64,000 bases of DNA from Sipunculus nudus. Taxonomy: Eukaryota; Annelida; Sipuncula; Golfingiida; Sipunculidae. The stretch lies in NCBI GenBank assembly GCA_026874595.1, contig CM049309.1, positions 51,992,079 through 52,056,078 of the forward strand, written 5' to 3'. The position numbers and the translations under genes were made by a program. Below, in pieces: positions 49,389 to 60,894 of the stretch. Numbering within the stretch: position 1 is the stretch's first letter; every line of letters starts with the position of its first letter. Under the pieces are notes generated by a model that ran no database searches, had not been told where the DNA came from, and saw nothing but the letters and a program-made list of their open reading frames with translations.

Positions 49389-49697
49389 TCATTCATGCCA
49401 CAAGCATTCCCATGCAGCTGTCACATTTGCTGGTTTGATTCCATAGGGCTCTGCTGTAAAAAGTACTTCTGTAAATGATGTGTTGTGTACATAGTACCTT
49501 GAATGTTGATCTGTGTTACAGGTATGCATTTTACAGACATTAGTAAAGTCAACAGTATATTCAGCAGAAAGCCCATTTTCTTTGGTATAAATCCTGATAT
49601 ATGACACAGGTCCTAAGCTGAGGAATCTGATAGATCCAGCGGGTTTCTCCACAATTATTTGTGCAGAGAAAATAAACATAACTACATGTGCCTTAAT
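49389..49697 (-). CDS. probable last exon of an unrecognised minus-strand gene
   Basis: On the minus strand a strong acceptor (CTTCTGTTTTTCAG) is followed by 102 open codons in phase 0 and TGA (49391-49389). The peptide starts IKAHVVMFIFSAQIIVEKPA and ends YGIKPANVTAAWECLWHE. It has three cysteines, spaced VCKMHTC plus a later WECLWHE, and N-glycosylation sequons (NTS, NVT), suggesting a secreted or extracellular beta-rich domain. I do not recognise the family. A poly(A) signal lies about 110 bases on. Upstream exons would lie at higher coordinates, within or beyond the window, and were not found. Composition is unlike the surrounding repeats. Confidence 0.5.
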   Translation of the reverse strand: MKAHVVMFIFSAQIIVEKPAGSIRFLSLGPVSYIRIYTKENGLSAEYTVDFTNVCKMHTCNTDQHSRYYVHNTSFTEVLFTAEPYGIKPANVTAAWECLWHE

Positions 49698-49739
49698 CTG
49701 AAAAACAGAAGTTGCAGCAAACTGACCAAGCACCACATT

Positions 49740-49960
49740 GCATGGCCATGCTGACTTTCACAGTACTGTGCACACTGCACAGCTGGTATATCAGCTGATT
49801 TTGTACACTGCACAGCTGATCTGACCCATGTGTACATCACACAGGGCAGGCTAAATTCACACTAAAGTCAGAATATGGAGAATGAGGCCATCAGCTGGTT
49901 AAGTCCAGAGTAGACCTACTTGTACAAGTTGCAATAATATCTGGCTAACTTTCTTGAAAA
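49740..49960. other. minus-strand intron or intergenic, nothing else recognised
   Basis: Short direct repeat CTGCACAGCTG(G/A)T near 49775 and 49806. No gene. Confidence 0.4.
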
Positions 49961-51507
49961 CTAGATGTGTCGGAACGACACGAATGCCCTCGCCTTGGGC
50001 AAATTAGAAACATTTGTAAAATTTGGAAAATTTTTTAAGTTCAGGAGGTGTCGTATGGTCAAAAGTAGGTCAACAAGGGCAAAATGCAAACTCGATCTGT
50101 AACGGGTCATTATCAAGCAACACACCAAAAATCATGCCAGTATATGCAGGCATTGTGAAATAAAGTCCATACATGTGCATTTTCCATAAAAATTTCTGTC
50201 TTTAATGAAATTTTCTATGTTTAGGATCCGTAAAACAATCAAAAGTAGGTCAACCGGGATGAAACGCAAACTCAATCTGTAACTGTCATTATCTGCCCAC
50301 ACAAAAAAAATCAGGGTGGTATCTGCAGGCATTGAGGAAAAAAAGTCAGTACATATGCATTTGTTATGAAAATTTATATTTTTCATGAAACTTTCTATGT
50401 TCAGGAGCAGTCAAATGGTCAAAAGTAGGTCAACTGAGACAAAACAAGAACTCGATCTGTAACTGGTCATTATCTGCCTACACACCAAAAATCAGGCCCA
50501 TATCTGCAGGCACTGCGAAAAAAAGTCCATACATGTGCACCTATTTATGAAACTTTCTATGTTAGAGCACCGTCAAACGGTCAAAAATAGGTCAACTGGG
50601 ACAAAACGTGAACTTGATCTGTAACTAGTCTATATCTGCCCACACACCAAAAATCAGGCCAATATCTGCAGGTATTGTGAAGAAAAGTCTGTACAAGTGT
50701 ATTTGTCATGAAAATATATATTTTACATGAAATTTTCTATGTTCAGGAGCCGTAAAACAGTCAAAAGTAGGTCAACTGGGACGAAACGCGAACTCGATCT
50801 GTAACTGGTCTATATCTGCCCACACACCAAAAATTAGGCCAATATCTGCAGGCATTGCGACAAAAATTCTGTACATGTGTATTTGTCATGAAATTTCATA
50901 TTTTTCATGAAATTTTCTATGTTCAGGAGCAGTAAAATGGTCAAAAGTAGGTCAACCAGGACGAAACGCAAACTCAATCTGTAACTGGTCTATATCTACT
51001 CACACACCAAAAATCAGGCCAATATCTGCAGGCATTGCGAAAAAAAGTCTGTACATGTGTATCTGTCATGAATATTTCTATTTGTCATGAAAATTTCTAA
51101 GTTTAGGAGCCATAAAGCGGTCAAAAGTAGGTCAACCGGGACGAAACGCGAACTCAATCTGTAACTGGTCTATATCTGTCCACACACCAAAAATCAGGCC
51201 AATATCTGCAGGCACTGCGAAAAAAAGTCCGTACATGTGTATCTGTCATGAATATTTCTATTTTTCATGAAATTTTCTAAGTTTAGGAGCCGTAAAACGG
51301 TCAAAAGTAGGTCAACTGGGACGAAACGCGAACTCGATCTGTAACTGGTCTATATCTGCCCACACACCAAAAATCAGGCCAATATCTGCAGGCATTGCGA
51401 AAAAAAGTCCGTACAACTGTTTCATTTCGGAATGACGGAAGGACAGAAGGACGGAATGACGGACATGGGTAAAACTATATGCCCCGGCCACTTTGTGGTG
51501 GGGGCAT
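49961..51507 (-). mobile_element. HC-family element, minus strand, 8 units
   Basis: Reverse-complement HC with both ends. CTAGATGTGTCGGAACGACA at 49961 is the 3' hairpin end, and GGCCACTTTGTGGTGGGGGC|AT to 51507 is the 5' hairpin. About eight units of 180 bp (one about 165 bp because of a deletion near 50545) carry AATATCTGCAGGCATTG (marks near 50322, 50502, 50664, 50844, 51024, 51204, 51384). Flanking AA on the left and AAA on the right agree with T|T insertion on the minus strand. Frames on either strand are periodic artefacts because 180 is divisible by three. Confidence 0.9.
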
Positions 51508-53376
51508 AAAAAAGTCAGTACATATGCATTTGTTATGAAAATTTATATTTTTCATGAAACTTTCTATGTTCAGGAGCAGTCAAATGGTCAAAAGTAGGTC
51601 AACTGAGACAAAACAAGAACTCAATCTGTTACTGGTCATTATCTGCCTACACACCAAAAATCAGGCCCGTATCTGCAGGCACTGCAAAAAAAAGTCCATA
51701 CATGTGCACCTTTTTATGAAATTATCTATGTTAGAGCACCGTCAAACGGTCAAAATAGGTCAACTGGAACAAAACGTGAACTTGATCTGTAACTGGTCAT
51801 TATCTGCCAACACACCAAAAATCAGGCCAATTTCTGCAGGCATTGTGAAGAAAAGTCTGTACAAGTGTATTTGCCATGAAAATATATATTTTACATGAAA
51901 TTTTCTATGTTCAGGAGCCATAAAACAGTCAAAAGTAGGTCAACTGGGACGAAATGCCAACTTCATCTGTAACTGGTCAATATCTGCCAACACACAAAAA
52001 ATCAGGCCAATATCTGCAGGCATTGCGAAAAAAAGTCCGTACATGTGTATTTGTCATGAAATTTCATATTTTTCATGAAATTTTCTATGTTCAGGAGCTG
52101 TAAAACCGTCAAAGAAGGTCAACTGGGATGAAACGCGAACTCGATCTGTAACTGGTCTTTATCTGCCCACACACCAAAATTCAGGCCAATATCTGCAGGC
52201 ATTGCGAAAAAAAGTCCGTACATGTGTATCTGTCATGAATATTTCTATTTTTCATGAAAATTTCTAAGTTTAGGAGCCGTAAAACGGTCAAAAGTAGGTC
52301 AACCGGGACGAAACGCGAACTCAATCTGTAACTGGTCTATATCTGCCCACACACCAAAAATCAGGCCAATATCTGCAGGCACTGCGAAAAAAAGTCCGTA
52401 CATGTGTATTTGTCATGAAATTTCATATTTTTCATGAAATTTTCTATGTTCAGGAGCCGTATAAGTCAAAAGTAGGTCAACCAGGACGAAATGCGAACTC
52501 GATCTGTAACTGGTCTATATCTGCTCACACACCAAAAATCAGGCCAATATCTGCAGGCATTGCGAAAAAAAGTCCGTACATGTGTATCTGTCATGAATAT
52601 TTCTATTTTTCATGAAATTTTCTAAGTTTAGGAGCCGTAAAACAGTCAAAAGTAGGTCAACTGTGACGAAACGCGAACTCGATCTGTAACTGGTCTATAT
52701 ATGCCCACACACCAAAAATCAGGCCAATATCTGCAGGCGTTGTGAAAAAAAGTCTGTACAAGTGTATTTGTCATGAAAATATATATTTTACATGAAATTT
52801 TCTATGTTCAGGAGCTGTAAAACCGTCAAAAGAAGGTCAAGTGGGACGAAACGCCAACTCCATCTGTAACTGGTCTATATCTGTCCACACTCCAAAAATC
52901 AGGCCAATATCTGCAGGCACTGCGAAAAAAAGTCCGTACATGTGTATTTGTCATGAAATTTCATATTTTTCATGAAATTTTCTATGTTCAGGAGCCGTAA
53001 AACGGTCAAAAGTAGGTCAACCAGGACGAAACGCGAACTCGATCTGTAACTGGTCTATATCTGCTCACACACCAAAAATCAGGCCAATATCTGCAGGCAT
53101 TGCGAAAAAAAGTCCGTACATGTGTATCTGTCATGAATATTTCTATTTTTCATGAAATTTTCTAAGTTTAGGAGCCGTAAAACAGTCAAAAGTAGGTCAA
53201 CCGGGACGAAACGCGAACTTGATCTGTAACTGGTCTATATATGCCCACACACCAAAAATCAGGCCAATATCTGCAGGCATTGTGAAAAAAAGTCCGTACA
53301 ACTGTTTGATTTCGGAATGACGGAATGACGGACATGGGTAAAACTATATGCCACGGCCACTTTGTGGCGGGGGCAT
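51508..53376 (-). mobile_element. second HC array sharing the same 3' end (duplication), minus strand
   Basis: Directly abuts the previous 5' hairpin. It starts with a unit (AAGTCAGTACATATGCATTT) almost identical to the one beginning near 50343, and the following units match in the same order for several hundred bases. It has about ten units, then its own 5' hairpin (GGCCACTTTGTGGCGGGGGC|AT) ending at 53376, but no CTAG 3' terminus of its own. It looks like a tandem duplication or rolling-circle read-through product rather than an independent element. Confidence 0.85.
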
Positions 53377-54913
53377 AAAAAGGTCTTTCCAAGGTATAAA
53401 AACATTTGGGTGATAAAAATTCCATGATTTTTCCATGAACTATTATTGACATTAAAATATAAATAACAGACCGGAATTTTGAGTTTTTTTCTGTTTCCAT
53501 GTATGTCCAATGAAAAGTTTATAATGAGTAATAATTGAACACTGTGAACACTTGATAAACCAAAAAGAAATTTTGATTAACATTCAATATCTGTATCATG
53601 TATATATATTTTCTTCCTTATCTAGGCAAGCTCTAATACTATTATTTATAGTCTTCTCAATGAATTATAGGTCTGTTCACTTGATTCACTGTGAACCAGC
53701 TTAATCTCTTCTTAGCACAGGTTTTTTAACCTTTTGGCTGGACAACCGGTGGTGCTAGAAACAAGCTGATTCTGTTTGTCAGAAAATTGTGGTGTACCTT
53801 ACATAAAAGACAGACAGTGCATGCTAATTGCATGCATATTGTTAATAAGGTACTGGCATTAAAAATAAATTCAAGATAGTGATCTCTAATTCTCTACAAT
53901 ACGTGGCACATACTGTAGTCAGTTTCATATTCACAGGGTTAAAATTTTGTGATTTTCACTTTTTCAGTGTTTCGCTAGGGTTCTATTTAAGTAATCTTAT
54001 GATATAAAAGACCTATACACAGAGTATAATGATTTCAAATATAATGTGCACAAAATCTAATTAACAGAAATATTGATCGCTTTTTGTCCTTGGGTGTCAA
54101 TTAACAGTTAAAATAAGAGAATGCTCTCTCTGCCCATTCTGAAAACACAACAAACAAAATACTGAAATATTCTGATAAAAAAAACTGTTATGGTAGTAGA
54201 AAGGTACATGACTCATGAGGCATCTTTTAATTTTATAAAACAAAAAAAAAATATTTGTTCAGCATTCTTGGACACTCAAAAGAGTCTGACTTTCAAAGTA
54301 TTAAAAACCATGTTTTGATCTGCAGCCAACAAAATTAAGGTCACTGTGACCAAAATTGGGGGTTTCATGGAGATTGGCCAGGGTCTCCCTGTATGTTTTA
54401 TATTTCTAGTGTCTTTTATGGTTTGGTTACAATTTGTGCCCTGTTATATTGGCAACTAACAGAGGGTGATTTGTATACTAAAACATATCTCTCACAACAA
54501 GAATCTCTCTGAAGTTTCACTCATTCCTTCATGTGTCAAATAAAAAAATTGTATCTGTTGATCATGAAAGCATGCTGTGATTTACACTTTGTTCTGAAAT
54601 ATAGGTACCGGTATGTATCAAATAAGAAAATACTTATTTTTTAGAGTAAATGCTCTTTATTCCATATACTGAAGTCTAAGGTATTAAAGGTAACAATACA
54701 TTTATCCCTATAAATAAAAGAACATTCTATATTTAGACATGTCATCTGCAGCCCTCATATTTCCAGTCACAAGTCAGTCACCACATTCTATATTCTTCCT
54801 CATGAGACCAGATTTTTCACTTTATTTTGTTGAATATTTTACAGCATCTGAGATTCTAGGAAGACTAGCAAGTCTTTGATTATTAACAAATCTGTGAATA
54901 TTAATAACACTTT
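53377..54913. other. intergenic or intronic, one decayed repeat
   Basis: No coding exon supported. 54290-54460 on the minus strand resembles the 5' portion of the HA2 core (GGGCACAAATTGTAACC, TTTTGGTCACAGTGACC), probably a decayed HA2 scrap. Confidence 0.4.
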
Positions 54914-55089
54914 TTAGAATTTGTTCCATTCTGTGCACTTAAGCGTTTTCCAATTTACAAACCGTCCTCTGTATATTGTCCTCTGACATGCATGTTTATA
55001 AACTTTGGGATAATGCATAAGGATTTTTGACCCATCAAAAACAATGTCATCATGTAATTCTTCTGTGATAAGCATACAGCTACACTGAT

Positions 55090-55090
<1 letters not shown>
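54914..55090 (-). CDS. possible minus-strand terminal exon, weak
   Basis: Minus-strand frame from just after a TCAATCAG acceptor-like site gives CSCMLITEELHDDIVFDGSK and continues to GRFVNWKTLKCTEWNKF and a stop. AATAAA follows about 90 bases later. The residue mix is protein-like, but there is no pyrimidine tract (an AT microsatellite precedes it) and I recognise no family. It could be chance. Confidence 0.25.

Positions 55091-55091
<1 letters not shown>

Positions 55092-55148
<57 letters not shown>
55092..55148. repeat. (AT)n microsatellite
   Basis: Uninterrupted AT tract of about 57 bases. Tyr-Ile repeats read through it are artefacts. Confidence 0.95.
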
Positions 55149-55154
<6 letters not shown>

Positions 55155-57006
55155 ACTTTTGCAAAACAAAACACCATGCATCTTATACTATATTACCTAT
55201 ATACATTAAAATAATTCACTAATGTGTAAATATATGAAAAACTAAGGAATGTACTACTTCTTATATAAACAATTGAGTTGCAGCAATATTACTTTTTCAT
55301 ATAATAAAATTGCTCTGCAACAAAATATCTCTGTTACACAGATACAAATAATATACTATCTCTTTCTGTTACACAGAATAAAACCAATCAGCTGTACATG
55401 ATGTCCTATTAAATATAATGAAAGATTTATTCCACAAATCAAAACCTTCATTTGCTGTCATAACATACATGTCATGTTTCCAGATATTCAGCGGATAAAG
55501 TAGAGAGTATTAAATGTAGCCAGGTCATTCCTGAAAATTTGGCCACACTGACCCAATTACGACCCAATATATTCTAAGCTGTTTTATCTAATTATTGCAT
55601 CTTTAGTATATTACCAGAACATATAAAACTTTTATGTGAACAGTAAAAATCGATTCCAGGACTTACAACATTAGTTTGTATTAATTTGCAGAAATCAGAT
55701 CACTTGTTCTCTCTTCAAAAACTAATAGTCCTGAGGACAATCTATATATCTTGTAATTCTATTACTACAGAGCATTTTACAACATCAGCTTTATGATAAT
55801 TTCAAAGGTCTGACCTGAAAACAGCACCATGCAATGCTAGATTAGATAGCGAGTTACTTATTTATTGAATACAAGCTAACCACATTAATTTCAAACTATT
55901 ATCAATTCAAATGAGCATTCATGAAACAATCTAAAATGTTTCTTAACTCAGAAACACCAAAATGTTTTGAACTACAACAATGATGGCAATTAAAAATACT
56001 TCCAATTTCGAGACACCAGAATTTCAAGACATCAAAATGTTTTTAAACCTCATATTGATTTGGTTTCAAATGTTTCAATGTAACCTTGGTCTATTTATGT
56101 TTGGTTTCTTAAACCTGTATCCATCTGTGTTTTTAGAGAGTTTATATTTTTCAATAATTTCCTAGAAAGCTGCAAATGGAAGTGATGGCTGTATATGGCA
56201 ATCATTAATTTTATTATAAAACTCCAGTTTATGTTTCACAACTCTGCACCCTTGCCAATGATCTAAACTATCAGATGTGTCCTTGTATGAGAGCCATCTT
56301 TGTTTTAGCTAATCATATTTTTTTCAAGTGTTTACATCACATCATCCAATCAGCAGCTGTCAACTGAGGCTGTTTTTGCATATGACCAATGACCTTGAAT
56401 ACCATAAGTGGGTCTGATATGTAGTAAAATTAAAGCTTATTTTTCATATTTAAAACAATTCTGTTTCTTAAATAGTGTGAAAAGTATGTTTCTATTGTTG
56501 AAAATCACTGCCATAAATGTTCTACCTTACCTCACCATTTTCTCTCTTAAAATTTAACTAATAACATTTTCAGAGCAAAACATTGGTTGAAAACATACTT
56601 TTTATCAACATCCCAGTCGCCTGGTAATTGGCCTGAATGCTGCTCTTTTATAAAATGAATCCCTTTTTAACTTGTTGCTGCAGGACAAGGGTAGATAGCC
56701 ACTTGCAACTGGAATAAACTGTAACTTTGTTAATACATACAACAATTTTGAAACAATTTCAGTATATTAACATAGCTCAAGACAGTGTGAAAGGGATATC
56801 ATCATATAAAGATGATTGTTTTCTTGTTTGGCTTGTAAGCTTAAACAATTTCCATGACCAGGTAATATTAGTGGAAGATAATGACTGTTATTGAAAGTAT
56901 CTGGATTGATAAAAAACAAAATCTAAAACATGCAAAGCTGGAAGCCAGGAGGGTTTATCTTAATGTGTAAGAAGTAAAATGTTAATATGAATTTCTCCCA
57001 GAAAAA

Positions 57007-57014
<8 letters not shown>
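55149..57014. other. intergenic, nothing recognised
   Basis: AT-rich sequence. No family-specific repeat ends and no exon with splice sites were found. Confidence 0.4.

Positions 57015-57055
<41 letters not shown>
57015..57055. repeat. poly(A) then (AT)n microsatellite
   Basis: A14 run followed by about 20 AT repeats, directly abutting the left end of the pogo-like element. Confidence 0.95.
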
Positions 57056-57058
<3 letters not shown>

Positions 57059-57139
57059 TGGAACCCCGCCTTGCAACCACCCCACAATTGCGACCATTTT
57101 GCTTGGTCCCAAATTTTTGTTTAGTTTATTAATGTTTAA

Positions 57140-59736
57140 CAAGGGACCTATGGGTCACGACGCTCAGCTGTTATATATGATAAAAAAATATTATTTAGAA
57201 ATGAGGCACATGCTGGTTTTGTGTGGTAATAAATTTATATAAGCTGTATTATGAGTTGTTGTTGTTTAGCTTATGTATGATTTTGATAGTACCTTTGGAG
57301 ACAGGGAAGAGGATTGATTTCATTTATTTTATTAACAAACGAAGTACTATTGTCACACAGATTTTGATTTGGCCATATAACTTATAAGCAGTACAATACA
57401 AATATTGTCCCAAATATAATTTTTATAAAAAATAATAAGAGAATCATATGATTTTTTTAAATGAAATATAACTGATATGATTATTAAATTAATATTAAAG
57501 AATATATTCATGAATGCATTCATGAATACATTTTGAAAGTATTTGCACGAGTATTCATATACTTTCATTTTTACCTGAATTCCTATTCTTTATGCAAGAA
57601 ACATATAATGGAGTACATAATCATATTCATATTTAAATACAATTACAAAGTATTCACACCATGTCTGGTATTTATTCAGTTTCACCAACCAATGATGTTG
57701 AGAATCCAGAATATACAAAATTCACACATTTAAATAATGATCATAAGTACCTGGTTTTATGGCTTTTATTTATATTAAAAAATAACTGTAAAAAATTCAT
57801 TTTGGACCAATTTCACATCAATGTACACACTAGACACAGTAGGAATCTAGATTAATATTATCAACTGCATCTTTGTCTATCATTAATTTCCTTCATATGA
57901 TCCCTAATGATTAGTAATGAATAATATGATTTACTTCTTTATCATTTAAATTGAACTGAAAAATGCCATAGGTGACTGCATGGTGTTATTTGGAATATTT
58001 GACATTCTACCCATCGATACAAGATTCTTATATCATCAGGAACTGCAAGTTAATTTCCTGTTATTATAAACTAACAAATTCCTTTTCTATTTTTCTTTAA
58101 TTTGTTATAAAAAAACAATAAAAATTTATTAATTTATTGTTTATTGTTATGTTGTTGGTTAAAACTACTAGATGAGTTGGGTTGGACACCTGGATCAACT
58201 GTGGCTGGCCATAAGCTGCCTGGATTCCTGTATGCCTCGCCTCAAGCGTGCATAATTTGATGAAAGGTCAACAAGGTCAACATACAGGTGACTCAAGAGG
58301 GGCTGGAGAGAGCCAAAGTCTGACAGGGTCTCATAAAAAACATTAATAAAAGCTACAATTTTTGGCCAATTTCTTTCAGCTTTCTAAACTAAAAAGCTGA
58401 AATCCTAATGTGTGCATGATATGAAAATTATATCAACAGTGCTCACAGGACACAAACGTGCCATGGTCACAGTTGGGCAAAATTTAAGGTACTAATTTTA
58501 TATTTATACTAATAACTTATAAAATTTGAAAAATTCAGAACTAATTTTGGGTATTCAATTGAATCTTGATTAAATAATGTTACATCCCTGACAAAAAAAT
58601 CTCTAGCTTCAGCAATGCCCTTGTTAAGGGAGTTAATATATTTCTTGATTTTTTACAAAGTGCATTATGTTTGGGCCCATAACCTAAAACAATTACGCAA
58701 TACTGACATCATTCTGGCATGTGCATAGAGAATGAAAAAATATGTATATTATTTATGATTAAAGTCAGATCAGTGGTTTTGATATTAGGCAGTCCTGAAG
58801 TGTAACAATGGGTTTTTAATGGAAAAATGAAGTTTTTCATTAATATCTCGAAGGTATTAAGTCCTAGTGACCAAATTCTTGGCATGGTAGGGGATTTTGG
58901 AGACATCTAACTGTATGCCGAATTTAAGGAACTAAGAGCTGAAGCTGGGGAGCTGAGCTCTTGCAAACTGCATAACACTAGCTTGATGTAAACAATATGT
59001 TACATGGTGCTTGAAAACTTATTAAAATCTACAGTTTTTGATCAACTTATTTCAAATTTTTGGTGTTAACAGTTGAAATGCTAACAAAAACATGCTGTGA
59101 AAATTAAATCCACAGTACTTACAGGAAAAAAACGTGCCATGGTCAAAGTTGGGCAAAATTTAAGGTACCAATTTTTTATTTTTATTAATATTTTAGAAAA
59201 TTTAAAAGATTTTCATCTAATTCTGGGTGTACAATTTAATTTTGATTAATTAAAGTTATATTACTGGAAAAAAGGTCGAAAGCTTTAACCTTTTTTGTGT
59301 TAAGTGATCAAATATCTTTCCTGATTTTTTACAAAATGCATTATGTTTGGGCCCATAACTTTTTTAAATTAAATAATACAGACATAATTTCTGGCATGTA
59401 CATAGGAACTATATAGAGGAATATTTATGGTAAATATGAGGAAAAACAGATGAGTGGTTTTGATATTAGGCAGTCCTGAAGTGTGAAAATAGGTTTTTAA
59501 TAAAAAATTGAGGTTTTTCCTTAATTTCTCAAAGGAACGTAGTTGCAAAGACCCAGTTTTCGGCTTGGTAGGAGATCTTGGGGACATCTAACATTATGCC
59601 GAATTTTGGATTCCTAGGTCTTACGGTTTCAAAACGTGCCACATCTACGGACGGACGGACGGACGGACGGACAGACGGACGGACGACGGACAATGGACCA
59701 CGACTATAGCTCAGATGACTTATAGTCAGCTGAGCT
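57140..59736 (-). mobile_element. HA-family element, copy F (full length, minus strand)
   Basis: Reverse-complement HA of 2.6 kb. The 3' end CAAGGGACCTATGGGTCACG is at 57140, and the 5' hairpin AGCTCAG...CTGAGCT ends at 59736, with a (GGAC)n tract at 59642-59690. Both core units are intact. It sits inside the pogo-like element, with TGTTT on the left and AAAAATGAC on the right. Confidence 0.88.
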
Positions 59737-60365
59737 AAAAATGACTCAAAATTACGACCACCCCTGAATTCAGAATTACAACCAGATTATCTGGCCCCAG
59801 CGCTAATGCGACCCCGCTTATGCGACCACCGCCGAGAAACAAGTACCGAAACAACATTTGTCACGAGTCAATGGCTGCGTCTTGTCACAGGCGCCTTAAC
59901 GAAAGATCAAAGCGGGTAACAAGGTTTCTTAACCCGAGTGTTAATCTGGTCCCTCATATCTTCCCGACTCGGTGTCTTTGCTGAGACTCGTTGAGGTGTA
60001 GGTTATAGATCAAAGAGGGTAACCATCGGCCTGATTACTTAATGAGCCGGTATGACCAAGGGTCAGATGCTAATTGCCCCTCAGTGATCACCTGTATTAC
60101 AGCTACCCTAAGTGTGGGGTTGCGGGCTTAGTATTTCAACTCATCACATATTGTTCGATCATCATTGGTAAAATAAACGACCTAGTTAATCCTGAATGTG
60201 TTCATACCTTACTGACACTGAGTATTGAGCAGTCAGTAAAATGTTTAAATAAAGCTTGCATAGGGGGAAAATCCCTCACATTAACTTGCCTTTTCTGATA
60301 GATCGTTGTCAGTTTATTTCTCTACTGGTTAAGTTTGCATTTAAATTGCTTGCTGTTAGGCAACC

Positions 60366-60557
60366 ATGCCTCTGAAAGAGCTCTCCTTGAAGGATAAAGT
60401 GGCGTTAATCAAGGCGGCAACACCACGCGCAGTCAGCACCAAATGGCTTAGCAGTTTAGCGTTGGGAAAACTCAAGTGCACGCAATATATACTCAAGCAG
60501 AAGGCTAAATATATGACAGCCACATTTTATGTTCAATATGCATTCAGTAAGTTGTAA
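60366..60557 (+). pseudogene. pogo-like transposase remnant (CENP-B-type N-terminal domain)
   Basis: Opens with MPLKELSLKDKVALIKAAT, then a helix-turn-helix-like stretch ending LKCTQYILKQKAKYM. (K)xLSLxDKVxLIK followed by a second helix with Q-x-ILK-x-K is the pattern of the psq/CENP-B N-terminal DNA-binding domain of pogo, Tigger and jerky-type transposases. After YMTATFYVQYAF it hits a stop, so the second DNA-binding half and the DDE catalytic domain are missing. The window therefore has no active transposase for this element. Confidence 0.65.
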
Positions 60558-60862
60558 TAGTATTGCCTTAGTGTTTTTATTTGTTAATCATCAGTCACTA
60601 CGTATGTGTACATGTATATTAATTTTCATCATGAATAAATATGTTCAGCTTCACACAAAAAACATTCATAATAAGGGTCCGCTGCTAAGTACAATATTCT
60701 GTTATAATTCACATTAAAGATATGCAATAGATAAACTCTGATACACATTAAATATCAGCGTGTTATATGCGACCACGGTAAGAGTTTCACAAATACGACC
60801 ACCCCCAAATTACGACCACTTTGCTCAGTCCCCAGGGTGGTCGTAATTGTGGGGTTCCACTG

Positions 60863-60894
<32 letters not shown>
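60863..60894. repeat. (TA)7 then (GA)n microsatellite
   Basis: TA repeat directly after the pogo-like right end, passing into GAGAGA. Confidence 0.9.

Larger units (their letters stand above)
57056..60862. mobile_element. pogo/Tigger-like element, non-autonomous, split by HA copy F
   Basis: Left end CAGTGGAACCCC at 57056 and right end GGGGTTCCACTG at 60862 are inverted partners, each bordered by TA (57054-57055, 60863-60864). Subterminal (T/A)(A/G)CGACCAC-type words recur at least eight times near both ends (57090, 59755, 59818, 60768, 60793, 60810). A CENP-B-type N-terminal DNA-binding remnant at 60366-60557 supports a pogo-like origin. Without HA copy F the element is about 1.2 kb, so most of the transposase is missing. 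It lies in an AT microsatellite on both sides. Confidence 0.75.

Noticed and set aside
49961-53376. Frames such as 50132-50386, 51554-51898, 52415-52615 and 53186-53500
   Set aside because: Periodic translations of the 180-bp HC unit in various frames.
54955-55177. Tyr-Ile repeat proteins over AT microsatellites (also 37900, 48600, 57000)
   Set aside because: Direct translation of (AT)n.
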